From Streptomyces sp. B1I3 (GTDB taxonomy: Bacteria > Actinomycetota > Actinomycetes > Streptomycetales > Streptomycetaceae): DNA of 64,000 nucleotides. Positions within the stretch are counted from its first letter, which is position 1; the number at the start of each line of letters is the position of its first letter. The notes beneath the pieces were generated by a model. That model made no database searches and was not told the origin of the DNA. It was given only the letters and a program-made list of their open reading frames with translations. Where the stretch lies: positions 3,348,001 through 3,412,000 of the forward strand of contig NZ_JAUSYD010000001.1 of assembly GCF_030816615.1 (NCBI RefSeq). The letters run 5' to 3'. The position numbers and the translations under genes are program-made. This document shows, piece after piece, positions 1 to 11,517 of this stretch.

Positions 1-369
1 ACCACCACGTGGACGGAGGCGGTGACCGACACGGTCGGACCGACGCTCACCACCACGTTCACCGCGCCGGTGTCCGGGAAGGTCCTCGTCCACCTCGGCT
101 TCCAGGGGCAGCCGTCGGTGGAGGGCGGCTGGGGCCGGATGTCGGCCAACATCCGCAAGGGCGGCGTCCTGGTCACCGGGCTCGGCGCCGACGAGACCCG
201 GTCGGCCATCGACACCGGCCGCGGCCACCAGTCGGTGAGCACGGTCTTCCAGGTCACCGGGCTCCAGGCCGGCGCCACCTACACCGCCGTCTCGGCGTAC
301 TGCTCCGGCGCGACCACCAACAACCACTGGTTCGACAACCGGTTCATCCGCGTCGACCCGATGCTCTGA
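1..369 (+). CDS. Phage tail-associated protein, C-terminal fragment
   Basis: The reading frame is open from the first base of the window, so the gene begins upstream and only the last 122 residues are visible. An internal GTG at 22 is not needed as a start. The visible part has alternating short hydrophobic and Gly/Thr/Ser-rich segments, as in beta-rich virion proteins, and a single Cys near the end. It stops 10 bases before a Gp37-like tail gene and is followed by tail-fibre and lysin genes, so a structural tail role is inferred from position only. No specific family is recognised. Confidence 0.6.
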   Translation, partial: TTTWTEAVTDTVGPTLTTTFTAPVSGKVLVHLGFQGQPSVEGGWGRMSANIRKGGVLVTGLGADETRSAIDTGRGHQSVSTVFQVTGLQAGATYTAVSAYCSGATTNNHWFDNRFIRVDPML

Positions 370-379
370 GGAGGGCGGC

Positions 380-1504
380 GTGACGAGCTCGCCCCGTACG
401 GCGTACACCCCGCTCACCCCCGTCTACCGGGCGGTCTTCTGCGACCTGCGCACCGACCAGGTGCTGGACGTGCTGCCGCTGACGGAGACCAAGTTCGACG
501 ACTACATCGGCAAGGCGGGATCGCTGTCCGCGACGGTCCCGCTGCCGGACGCCGCCCTCGCCCGCCGGGCGAGGGCGGCCCTCGTGCCCGGCCGCACCGC
601 GGTGTGGCTGGAGCGCGACGGCGACATCTGGTGGGGCGGGGTGCTGTGGACCTGCACCCCGTCCAGTGACGAACGCGGCCGAATCCAGGTGCAGTTCCAG
701 GCGGGTACGTTCGACTCCTACCTGGACCACCGCATCCTGGCGGGCCCGTTCACCTACACGGCGACGGACCAGTTCGAGATCGCCCGGCTGCTCGTCGCGC
801 ACGCGCAGGAGCAGCCGGGCGGCGACATCGGCATCCAGCTCGGCAACGAGATGTCCGGCATCGCGCGGGACTGCGCCTTCGCCTACTCCTCGCTGACCAG
901 GATCCGGGAGCTGCTGGACCAACTCGCCAAGCTGGACGACGGCTTCGAGTGGCGGGTGCACTGCTACCGGGACGCCGAGGGCCGGCGGGCCAAGCGGCTC
1001 CAGCTCGGCCACCCGGTCATCACCGCCGGCGCCGCCGACATCGTCCTGGACCACCCGGGCCAGGTCCTCACCTACAGCCTGCCGGCCGACTCGACCGTGC
1101 AGGCCGACGTGTGGGTGGCGCGGGGCGACTCGCCCAACACCGACCAGGCCGAGGAGTCCCAGCCGCTCACCGTCTCCGTCGAGTCGCCCGAGGACCTGAG
1201 GGCCGGCTGGCCCCGGCTGGAGTCCACGTCCGACCACAGCGGAGTCACCGACGAGGCGACCCTGCGGTCCCTGGCCGGGGCCGAGCTGTCCCGGCAGCGC
1301 ATGCCCGAGGTGATTCCGGAGATCACCGTGCGGCTGGACGGCCGGATCACCCCGGCGCTGCTCGGGGCCCGCATCCGGCTGCGACTGCGCGACCTGTGGC
1401 ACCAGCAGCCGCAGGACGAGCAGTACCGCGTCGTCGGCATCGCGGTGGAACCGCCGCAGCGCACCAAGGCCGAGACGGCGACCCTCTACCTGGAAGGGGT
1501 GTAG
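380..1504 (+). CDS. Siphovirus ReqiPepy6 Gp37-like tail protein
   Basis: A 374-residue protein starting at GTG 380, with a GAGGAGG ribosome site just upstream. The opening (VYRAVFCDLRTDQVLDVLPL) and the repeated beta-type segments with Trp-rich turns (DIWWGGVLW) resemble the Gp37-like minor tail proteins found in actinophages and Streptomyces prophages. These probably sit at the tail tip or baseplate. The gene is packed between two other phage-type genes, with gaps of 10 and 3 bases, which supports one structural operon. Family assignment is from recalled similarity, not a search. Confidence 0.7.
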   Translation: MTSSPRTAYTPLTPVYRAVFCDLRTDQVLDVLPLTETKFDDYIGKAGSLSATVPLPDAALARRARAALVPGRTAVWLERDGDIWWGGVLWTCTPSSDERGRIQVQFQAGTFDSYLDHRILAGPFTYTATDQFEIARLLVAHAQEQPGGDIGIQLGNEMSGIARDCAFAYSSLTRIRELLDQLAKLDDGFEWRVHCYRDAEGRRAKRLQLGHPVITAGAADIVLDHPGQVLTYSLPADSTVQADVWVARGDSPNTDQAEESQPLTVSVESPEDLRAGWPRLESTSDHSGVTDEATLRSLAGAELSRQRMPEVIPEITVRLDGRITPALLGARIRLRLRDLWHQQPQDEQYRVVGIAVEPPQRTKAETATLYLEGV

Positions 1505-1507
1505 GAC

Positions 1508-2254
1508 ATGGCCACCATCCCCACCGACCTGCTGGACCGCGTCCGGGAGATCGAACGCCGCATCCGGGGGCTGATGGCGAGCGCCAACAGCAGCCCGGCG
1601 ATGAACCAGGTCGGCAACGGCGACATCGTCGTCGGCGACCTGGGGCGCATCCGCGCCAGGACCTCGCAGGGCGAGGACCTGCTGCTCGTCGGCCGGGTGC
1701 AGCCCGACCGCGACACCGACGCGAAGGCGTACCAGCAGGGACTGGAGTTGCGGCGCGACGACGGCTCGCTGGCCCTGTCCCTGATCACGACCGACCCGGT
1801 GAACACCCCGGTGCAGGCGCTGCGCGTCCTGGACCACCGGGGCGACACGGTCCTCGCGACCGACTCGTCCCGTGGCGGCCTGGCCCGCCCCTATCTGCCG
1901 TTGCCCACCCCCGCACCGGTGCGCAAGGCGGCCTGGGAGTCCACCGGCTCGACCGACTGGACGACGCTCTACGCCGGCCCCGGCTTCGCCCAGCACCCCC
2001 GGGTGTACTGCGTGCTGGCCGTCAGCGGGAGCGTCGGAGCGTCCGTGCGGCTGCTCGTCGACGGCGCACCGGTCGGCGCCGAGCAGACGCTCACCGGGAC
2101 CGCCGGGCAGACGGCGGACCTCACCGCGACCCTCGTCGAGGACCTGCCGGCGTCGTTCGGCGACACGGTGAACTTCGAGATCCAGGCGAAGGTCGCCGCC
2201 ACCGGCGACACCGTCGCCTGTCTGCCGCGCGGACTGTACGGCGTGCAGTCCTGA
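1508..2254 (+). CDS. Phage tail-module hypothetical protein
   Basis: A 248-residue protein whose ATG lies 3 bases after the preceding stop. The N-terminal ~40 residues (DLLDRVREIERRIRGLM) form a probable amphipathic or coiled-coil helix. A region of short beta strands follows, then a C-terminal domain of about 110 residues that could be an Ig-like or jelly-roll fold. This architecture suits a fibre-attachment or baseplate accessory protein. I do not recognise a named family. A strong terminator hairpin follows at 2297-2338. Confidence 0.6.
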   Translation: MATIPTDLLDRVREIERRIRGLMASANSSPAMNQVGNGDIVVGDLGRIRARTSQGEDLLLVGRVQPDRDTDAKAYQQGLELRRDDGSLALSLITTDPVNTPVQALRVLDHRGDTVLATDSSRGGLARPYLPLPTPAPVRKAAWESTGSTDWTTLYAGPGFAQHPRVYCVLAVSGSVGASVRLLVDGAPVGAEQTLTGTAGQTADLTATLVEDLPASFGDTVNFEIQAKVAATGDTVACLPRGLYGVQS

Positions 2255-2296
2255 CGGTCCGGTCCGGTCCCCGCGCGCGCCTCGCCGCCGCACCCC

Positions 2297-2338
2297 GGAG
2301 GCCCGGCCGCCGCCCGACCGGGCGGCGGCCGGGCCTCC
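2297..2338 (+). terminator. Intrinsic terminator inside the phage module
   Basis: A perfect 19-bp GC stem (2297-2315 with 2320-2338) with a GACC loop, followed by TTCTTCCCC. It sits between the upstream tail genes and the tail-fibre gene. The run of T is weak, as is common in Streptomyces. Confidence 0.75.
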
Positions 2339-2373
2339 TTCTTCCCCGACCCTCTGCCACCAACGGAGTTCCC

Positions 2374-3822
2374 GTGCTGCCCGAATCCATCCCCACCGTA
2401 CGGCTCACCGCCCACTACCTCTCCCTCGACGGCCGCCCCCTGAGCGGGAGCGTCGAGTTCAAGCCGCCGGCGCTGCTCACCCACGCGGAGACCGACCTCT
2501 TCGTCGGCGGCCCGACCGTCGCCACCCTCGACTCCGAGGGGCGGATCGACGTCGTCCTCCCGGCCACCGACGCCGAGGGCTGGAACCCGTACGGCTGGAC
2601 GTACGCCGTCACCGAGCGGATCGCCGGCGTCGGCCGCAACCGCTCCTACCGCATCGCCCTGCCCGCCGCCGTCACCGAGATGGACCTCGCCGACATCGCC
2701 CCCGCCGATCCGGCGGGAGCGCAGTACGTGAGCGTGCCCGGTCCCGAGGGCCCGCAGGGCGAACCGGGGCCGCAGGGCCCGGCCGGTCCGGTCCGCTCCG
2801 TCAACGGGCGCACCGAGACCGACATCATCCTGGCCGCCGCCGACGTCGGCGCCGTCGCCACCTCCGCCGTGGGCCGGGCGGGCGGGGTCGCCCAGCTCGA
2901 CGCCGTGGGGAAGGTGCCGCTCGCGCAGCTCCCGGACGGAACCGGCCAGGGCGTCACGTCCGTCAACGGAAAGACCGGCGCCATCACCCTCGCGGCGGCC
3001 GATCTGGGGGCGCTCACCCCCGCCACCGCCGACGCCCGGTACCTGGCGATCGGCGCCGCGCCCGTCACGTCCGTGAACGGCCAGACCGGTGCCGTGAAGC
3101 TGACCTCGGGCGACCTCGGCGCGGTCTCCGCCGACCAGGCCGTGCTGCTCACCGGAGCCCAGACCGTGGACGGGGCCAAAACGTTCTCCACCGTGCCCAC
3201 CGTCTCCGCCGACCCGGCCAACGCCAACCAGCTCGTGCGCCGCTCCTACGTCGACACCGTGGCCTCCAGCGGGACCTGGACGCCCGCCGCACTCGGTTTC
3301 AAGGCGTGGGCCTTCGACCCGGCGGCGTCCTCGGTGACCAGCCCGCAGTACTGCATCAACGGGACCGTCTACCTGATCGGCGTGCCGCTGACGGCCGGAG
3401 CGACCATCACCAACGTCGTCTTCTACGTGCCCGGCTTCGCCGGTTCCGGCCTGGCCGCCACCTCGTACGCGGGGCTCTACAACAGTGCCGGGACCCGGGT
3501 GGGCGTCACCGGCACCCTCGACAAGCTGATCACCAAGACCGAGGGCACCACCTTCGTGCTGAAGCTGGCCACGGCCTACACCGCCGCGGCGGGCAACTAC
3601 TGGGTGGCGCTGCTGATCAACGGGCCGGACCCGAAGACCAACGGTCCGGCCTTCATGGTGGGCGCGAGCGTCGGCAACTTCCCCGGCGGCAGCGCCCGGA
3701 TGCCGAACGCGTTCGTCCGGCACGCCCGGCTCGCCGCCACCGGGCTGACCGCACTGCCCACCTCGTTCACCCCCTCGACGATCGTCGCGGACGCCAACGC
3801 CATCTGGGCCGCCGTCTCCTGA
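2374..3822 (+). CDS. Phage tail fibre protein with collagen-like stretch
   Basis: A 482-residue protein. The frame is open far upstream, but GTG 2374 is chosen because GGAG lies 5 bases before it and coding texture begins there. The N-terminal ~120 residues resemble a fibre-attachment domain. A short Gly-X-Y run follows near residues 121-138 (GPQGEPGPQGPAGP). Three spaced repeats begin at residues 140, 194 and 231, each of the form VxSVNGxTG...LAAxDLGA, as seen in phage and tailocin fibres that contact the host surface. The C-terminal ~200 residues form a distinct Gly/Ala-rich domain, probably the receptor-binding head. A terminator hairpin follows. Confidence 0.75.
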   Translation: MLPESIPTVRLTAHYLSLDGRPLSGSVEFKPPALLTHAETDLFVGGPTVATLDSEGRIDVVLPATDAEGWNPYGWTYAVTERIAGVGRNRSYRIALPAAVTEMDLADIAPADPAGAQYVSVPGPEGPQGEPGPQGPAGPVRSVNGRTETDIILAAADVGAVATSAVGRAGGVAQLDAVGKVPLAQLPDGTGQGVTSVNGKTGAITLAAADLGALTPATADARYLAIGAAPVTSVNGQTGAVKLTSGDLGAVSADQAVLLTGAQTVDGAKTFSTVPTVSADPANANQLVRRSYVDTVASSGTWTPAALGFKAWAFDPAASSVTSPQYCINGTVYLIGVPLTAGATITNVVFYVPGFAGSGLAATSYAGLYNSAGTRVGVTGTLDKLITKTEGTTFVLKLATAYTAAAGNYWVALLINGPDPKTNGPAFMVGASVGNFPGGSARMPNAFVRHARLAATGLTALPTSFTPSTIVADANAIWAAVS

Positions 3823-3840
3823 CCGCACCCCTCCCCCGCC

Positions 3841-3879
3841 GGGCCCGGCCGGTGCGCGCCCCGCGCACCGGCCGGGCCC
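3841..3879 (+). terminator. Intrinsic terminator after the tail fibre gene
   Basis: A perfect 17-bp stem (3841-3857 with 3863-3879), loop GCCCC, followed by TCCCCTTT. It separates the fibre gene from the first amidase gene, so the lysis genes probably have their own promoter or are reached by read-through. Confidence 0.75.
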
Positions 3880-3911
3880 TCCCCTTTCCGCACCCCACCG
3901 CAGGAGTCACC

Positions 3912-4775
3912 ATGGCTACCCCGCTCACCGCCGACACCCTCGTCAGCGCACTGACCGCCGAAGGCGTCCAGGTCGTCGAATACGGCGACTGGCGCCACCA
4001 CAACCGCAACACCCAGGGCGCCTGGGGCCCGGTGAACGGCGTGGTCGTCCACCACACCGTCACCACCGGCACCGACGCCTCGGTCGCCCTCTGCTACGAC
4101 GGCTACGCCGAGCTGCCGGGCCCGCTCTGCCACGGCGTCATCGCCAAGGACGGCTCCGTCCACCTGGTCGGCAACGGCCGCGCCAACCACGCCGGCCTCG
4201 GCGACGACGACGTGCTGGCCGCCGTGATCAACGAGACCGCACTGCCTGCCCCGGACGAGAACAACACCGACGGCAACGCCCGTTTCTACGGCTTCGAGTG
4301 CGTCAACCTCGGCGACGGGTCCGACCCGTGGCCCGAGATCCAGCTGGAGGCCGTCGCCCGGGTGTCGGCCGCGATCTGCCGGGCGCACCACTGGAACGCG
4401 GCCTCGGTCATCGGCCACAAGGAGTGGACCAACACGAAGATCGACCCCAAGGGCTTCAGCATGGCGTCGATGCGCAACCGGGTGGCCGCCCTGCTGGCCG
4501 CCGCACCCGGCGGCAGCGCCGTGCGCCTCCAGCCGTTCCCGGGCGCCGCCTTCTTCACGTCCGCACCGAACTCCACCATCGTCTCCGCGATGGGCGGCCG
4601 ACTGGTCGCCGAGGGCTGCTCCGCCTACACCGACGGCCCCGGCCCGCAGTGGGGCGAGGCCGACCGCGCCTCGTACGCCCTGTGGCAGCAGAAGCTCGGC
4701 TACACCGGCGCGGACGCCGACGGCTGGCCGGGCGCCGGTTCCTGGGCCGCCCTGAAGGTCCCGTACACAGCCTGA
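3912..4775 (+). CDS. N-acetylmuramoyl-L-alanine amidase, copy 1
   Basis: A 287-residue peptidoglycan amidase cleaving the bond between N-acetylmuramic acid and L-alanine. ATG 3912 follows AGGAG by 5 bases. Residues ~20-195 form an Amidase_2/PGRP domain: candidate zinc ligands are His47 or His48 (in VVHHTV), His169 (in GHKEW) and Asp178 (in IDPKG), with Lys176 also conserved. Residues ~205-287 form a compact Trp/Gly-rich C-terminal domain (SYALWQQKLGY) that looks like a cell-wall-binding domain. No signal peptide is visible, so export would need the adjacent holin-like proteins. A close paralogue follows directly. Confidence 0.88.
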   Translation: MATPLTADTLVSALTAEGVQVVEYGDWRHHNRNTQGAWGPVNGVVVHHTVTTGTDASVALCYDGYAELPGPLCHGVIAKDGSVHLVGNGRANHAGLGDDDVLAAVINETALPAPDENNTDGNARFYGFECVNLGDGSDPWPEIQLEAVARVSAAICRAHHWNAASVIGHKEWTNTKIDPKGFSMASMRNRVAALLAAAPGGSAVRLQPFPGAAFFTSAPNSTIVSAMGGRLVAEGCSAYTDGPGPQWGEADRASYALWQQKLGYTGADADGWPGAGSWAALKVPYTA

Positions 4776-4846
4776 CCCCGCCCCGACCGGCGCGCCCGGG
4801 GCCGTACGAGCGCCCGCCCCGCCCCATCCACCACCGAAGGATCCTC

Positions 4847-5776
4847 ATGGCCACACCTCTGAGCGCCGGCCGGTTGCTCGCCGCGTTGCACGCCGAAGGC
4901 GTCGACGTCGTCGAGTACGGGAGCTGGCGCACCCACAACCGCAACCACAAGGGCGCGTGGGGCCCGCTGAACGGTGTGATGATCCACCACACCGTCAGCA
5001 GCGGCACCACCTCGTCCGTGGAGCTCTGCTACAACGGCCACGCCGGCCTGCCCGGCCCGCTCTGCCACGGCGTCATCGACAAGGCAGGCACTGTCCACCT
5101 CGTCGGCAACGGCCGCACCAACCACGCGGGCGGCGGCGATCCTGCCGCACTCCGGCGGGTGATCGCGGAGGACTACGGCGACCGCCCGCCCGCCCCGCAG
5201 GAACACGAGGGCAGCGCCGGGTCCGTCGACGGCAACGCCCACTTCTACGGATTCGAGTGCATCAACCTCGGTGACGGTGAGGATCCCTGGCCGGCCGCCC
5301 AGCTCGACGCGATCGAACGCGTCTCGGCGGCCCTCTGCCGGGCCCACGGCTGGAGCGCGCGCAGTGTCATCGGCCACCTGGAATGGTCCGACCAGAAGGT
5401 CGACCCGCGCGGCTTCACCATGCCGTCGCTGCGGAACCGCATCGCCACCCGGCTGAGCGGCCCGGCGAGCGGCCCGGCGAGCGGCGGCTCGGCGAGCAGG
5501 CCGGCCGGCGGGGGGCCCACCCCCCGCTACCAGCCGTTCCCCGGCGCCTCGTTCTTCACCGGCCGTACCAGCTCCCCCGTGATCACCGCCATGGGCCGCC
5601 GGCTCGTCGCCGAGGGCTGCTCGTCCTACGCCGTGGGTCCCGGCCCCCGCTGGACCGACGCCGACGCCCGCTCGTACACCGCCTGGCAGCGCAAGCTCGG
5701 CTTCCGCGGCAGCGACGCCGACGGGGTGCCGGGCCGCACCTCCTGGAACGCCCTCAAGGTCCCGTACACGAAGTGA
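4847..5776 (+). CDS. N-acetylmuramoyl-L-alanine amidase, copy 2
   Basis: A 309-residue paralogue of the preceding amidase with the same layout: Amidase_2 domain (His47/His48, His177, Lys184, Asp186) and a Trp-containing C-terminal wall-binding domain ending in NALKVPYTK. It differs by a longer loop after residue 105 and a Ser/Gly/Pro linker near residues 197-213 containing the iterated sequence SGPASGPASGG. ATG 4847 follows GAAGGA. It lies 71 bases after copy 1, with no terminator in between, and 10 bases before a holin-like gene. Tandem duplication is the simplest origin. Like copy 1 it lacks a signal peptide. Confidence 0.88.
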   Translation: MATPLSAGRLLAALHAEGVDVVEYGSWRTHNRNHKGAWGPLNGVMIHHTVSSGTTSSVELCYNGHAGLPGPLCHGVIDKAGTVHLVGNGRTNHAGGGDPAALRRVIAEDYGDRPPAPQEHEGSAGSVDGNAHFYGFECINLGDGEDPWPAAQLDAIERVSAALCRAHGWSARSVIGHLEWSDQKVDPRGFTMPSLRNRIATRLSGPASGPASGGSASRPAGGGPTPRYQPFPGASFFTGRTSSPVITAMGRRLVAEGCSSYAVGPGPRWTDADARSYTAWQRKLGFRGSDADGVPGRTSWNALKVPYTK

Positions 5777-5786
5777 GGAGCCTGCC

Positions 5787-6038
5787 GTGTCCGACGCCGC
5801 CAGGCGTACCGCCCGTACCGTCCTGCAGACCGCCGTCTCCCTTGCCCTGCTCCTGCCCGCGCTTGTCGACGCAGCCGGTCTCCCGGCGGCCCTGCCCCGG
5901 GTCGCCGGGGCCCTGGCCGTCGCGGGGGCGCTGACCCGGGTGATGGCCGTGCCCGGGGTGCAGGCACTGCTCCCGGCATGGCTGCGCACCCGAGCACCTG
6001 GGACCGAACCTCCGGAAGCCGCCCATGAACGAAACTGA
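5787..6038 (+). CDS. Small holin-like membrane protein
   Basis: An 83-residue protein from GTG 5787, preceded by GAGGAG. Two hydrophobic segments (roughly residues 14-32 and 38-55) separated by a short turn could form a helical hairpin. The C-terminus is charged and Pro-rich. Size, topology and position directly after two lysins fit a phage holin that would let the signal-less amidases reach the wall. Sequence alone does not prove the role. Its end overlaps the next gene by 14 bases, which suggests coupled translation. Confidence 0.6.
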   Translation: MSDAARRTARTVLQTAVSLALLLPALVDAAGLPAALPRVAGALAVAGALTRVMAVPGVQALLPAWLRTRAPGTEPPEAAHERN

Positions 6039-6285
6039 TCCGAACAACCCGGTCGCCGTCGCCCTGGAACTGGAGCGCCTGCGCGGCTCGCTGGAGGCCG
6101 GCTTCGCCCGGGCCGACGGCCAGCTGGCACTGCTGGTGCAGCGCAGCGACCAGACCGACAAACAACTGGCGGACCACGAGGCCCGCCTCGACACGCTGGA
6201 ACGCTCCCGCTGGCCCCTGACGAGCATCGGCGCCCTCACCGCGACCGCCGCCCTCGCCGTCACCCTGTGGGAAACCATGCGCTGA
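6025..6285 (+). CDS. Small phage-type membrane-anchored coiled-coil protein
   Basis: An 86-residue protein overlapping the holin-like gene. Residues ~10-62 are helical and charged with a heptad-like pattern (LERLRGSLEAGF, KQLADHEARLDTLERS). Residues ~65-82 form one hydrophobic segment near the C-terminus. This layout resembles XhlA-type haemolysin-associated proteins that accompany holins in phage lysis cassettes. It is the last gene of the phage-like block; a 186-base gap with no terminator follows. Confidence 0.55.
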   Translation: MNETDPNNPVAVALELERLRGSLEAGFARADGQLALLVQRSDQTDKQLADHEARLDTLERSRWPLTSIGALTATAALAVTLWETMR

Positions 6286-6471
6286 CCCGCATCGGGGCGG
6301 CCCGGTCCCGGGCCGTCCCGAGCAGTTCCCCTCATTGCAGGGAAGGGCCAACTAGACTGTGGTGCGCGCACGTCGGACCCCAGGGGCCCCAGCACCACCA
6401 CTCCCGACGGCCTCCTTCGGACGCACCACCCCCACGCCTCCAGCCGTCCTCCCGTCATTCAGGAGCACCAC

Positions 6472-7404
6472 GTGCAGGTCGTGTCCCGTCCCGTCGTCGC
6501 CGCCCTCGCCACCGCGGGGGCCCTGTTACTCGGCTCAGCCTGCGGCAGCCAGACCGCCGACGACGCCGCAGCCGCCCCGTCGGACCCCTCGGCCGCCGCC
6601 TCGGTCGCCGCCGCTCCCGAGGAGAGCACGGGGTCCTCGCCCTCGGGCTCGCCCTCCGCGTCACCCTCCGCATCGCCCTCGTCCTCCGCGTCCGCGTCCG
6701 CCCCCGCATCGGCGTCCCCCGCCCAGAAGTCACCGAAGGCGGGCACGCGGGAGGACTCCTCGGCCGGCGGGACACAGCCAGCCGGCGAGACACAGCGGAA
6801 GCCGTCCGCCCCGTCCTTCCCGGTACCGGTCGAGGTCGGCAACGCCACCCAGGTCATCACGGTCCGTGCCAGTGGTTCGTACGCGACCGTGACCGCCTGG
6901 CAGAAAGGTTCCTCCGGCTGGAAGTCGCAGTTCTCCACCACGGCCGGACGCGTCGGCTCGAACGGGGTGACCAACGGCTCCACCCGGCGCCAGAACACGT
7001 ACACGACGCCGTCGGGCACGTACACCCTCACCCAGGGCTTCGGCGTGCAGGCGGGCGGCACCTCCATGCCGTACACCGTCGTCAACGGCAGCCACTGGTG
7101 GGTCGAGGACCCGGAGTCGAAGTACTACAACCAGATGCACTCGGCGTCCGGAGCCGACTTCCCGCTGACCGAGCAGGGCGCCCGGGGCAGCGAACGCCTG
7201 GTGGACCACCCGACGCAGTACGCCAAGGCGCTCGTCATCGACTACAACCGGTGGCCCGCCGTGCCCGGCCGCGGGGCCGGCATCTTCCTGCACGTCAACG
7301 GCAGCGGAGCCACCGCGGGCTGCGTCTCCGTCCCCCGCGCCACCATGGACCGGATCATGGGCTGGATCAGCCCGTCCGCCCACCCCCGGATAGCCATCGG
7401 CTGA
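6472..7404 (+). CDS. L,D-transpeptidase family lipoprotein
   Basis: A 310-residue exported lipoprotein. GTG 6472 follows AGGAG by 6 bases. Residues 1-23 form a signal peptide with lipobox LGSAC and predicted lipidated Cys24. A Ser/Ala/Pro-rich linker spans about residues 30-120. The C-terminal domain carries His274 and Cys284 in FLHVNGSGATAGCVSV, matching the catalytic His/Cys pattern of actinobacterial YkuD-like L,D-transpeptidases, which make 3-3 peptidoglycan cross-links. Leu19 in the signal peptide is encoded by TTA (6526-6528), a codon that in Streptomyces needs the bldA tRNA. It converges on rpoC across a shared terminator. Confidence 0.82.
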   Translation: MQVVSRPVVAALATAGALLLGSACGSQTADDAAAAPSDPSAAASVAAAPEESTGSSPSGSPSASPSASPSSSASASAPASASPAQKSPKAGTREDSSAGGTQPAGETQRKPSAPSFPVPVEVGNATQVITVRASGSYATVTAWQKGSSGWKSQFSTTAGRVGSNGVTNGSTRRQNTYTTPSGTYTLTQGFGVQAGGTSMPYTVVNGSHWWVEDPESKYYNQMHSASGADFPLTEQGARGSERLVDHPTQYAKALVIDYNRWPAVPGRGAGIFLHVNGSGATAGCVSVPRATMDRIMGWISPSAHPRIAIG

Positions 7405-7431
7405 ACCGCCGCACGCCGGACCACGGCACGC

Positions 7432-7479
7432 AGAAGGGCGCCCACCCCCGCGGTACTCCGCGGGGGTGGGCGCCCTTCT
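7432..7479. terminator. Bidirectional terminator between the lipoprotein gene and rpoC
   Basis: A perfect 22-bp inverted repeat (7432-7453 with 7458-7479) with a TACT loop, lying between two convergent genes. Confidence 0.9.
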
Positions 7480-7488
7480 CACTCACTT

Positions 7489-11388
<3,900 letters not shown>

Positions 11389-11481
11389 TTGTCGTCAATC
11401 CCTCTTTCGGGGGTTCGAGCCCCCTCGCTTCACGCGAGAAATCGGGGCACTTCAGCAATGGTCTGAACGGGTCCGGGGAGA

Positions 11482-11510
11482 GCCGGCCGGATCACGGGGA
11501 TCCGGCCGGC
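11482..11510 (-). other. Hairpin in the rpoB-rpoC spacer
   Basis: A 12-bp perfect inverted repeat (11482-11493 with 11499-11510) lies 7 bases after the rpoB stop. There is no T tract, so it is more likely an mRNA processing or stability element, or a partial terminator tuning rpoC relative to rpoB. Confidence 0.5.
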
Positions 11511-11517
11511 CAACCCG

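Noticed and set aside
949..2373. Upstream half of the long frame that ends with the tail fibre gene
   Set aside because: Overlaps two convincing phage genes in other frames; it is Arg/Pro/Gly-rich and a good start with ribosome site exists at 2374.
2740..2790. A collagen gene
   Set aside because: Only one short Gly-X-Y run occurs, inside a phage-type tail fibre.
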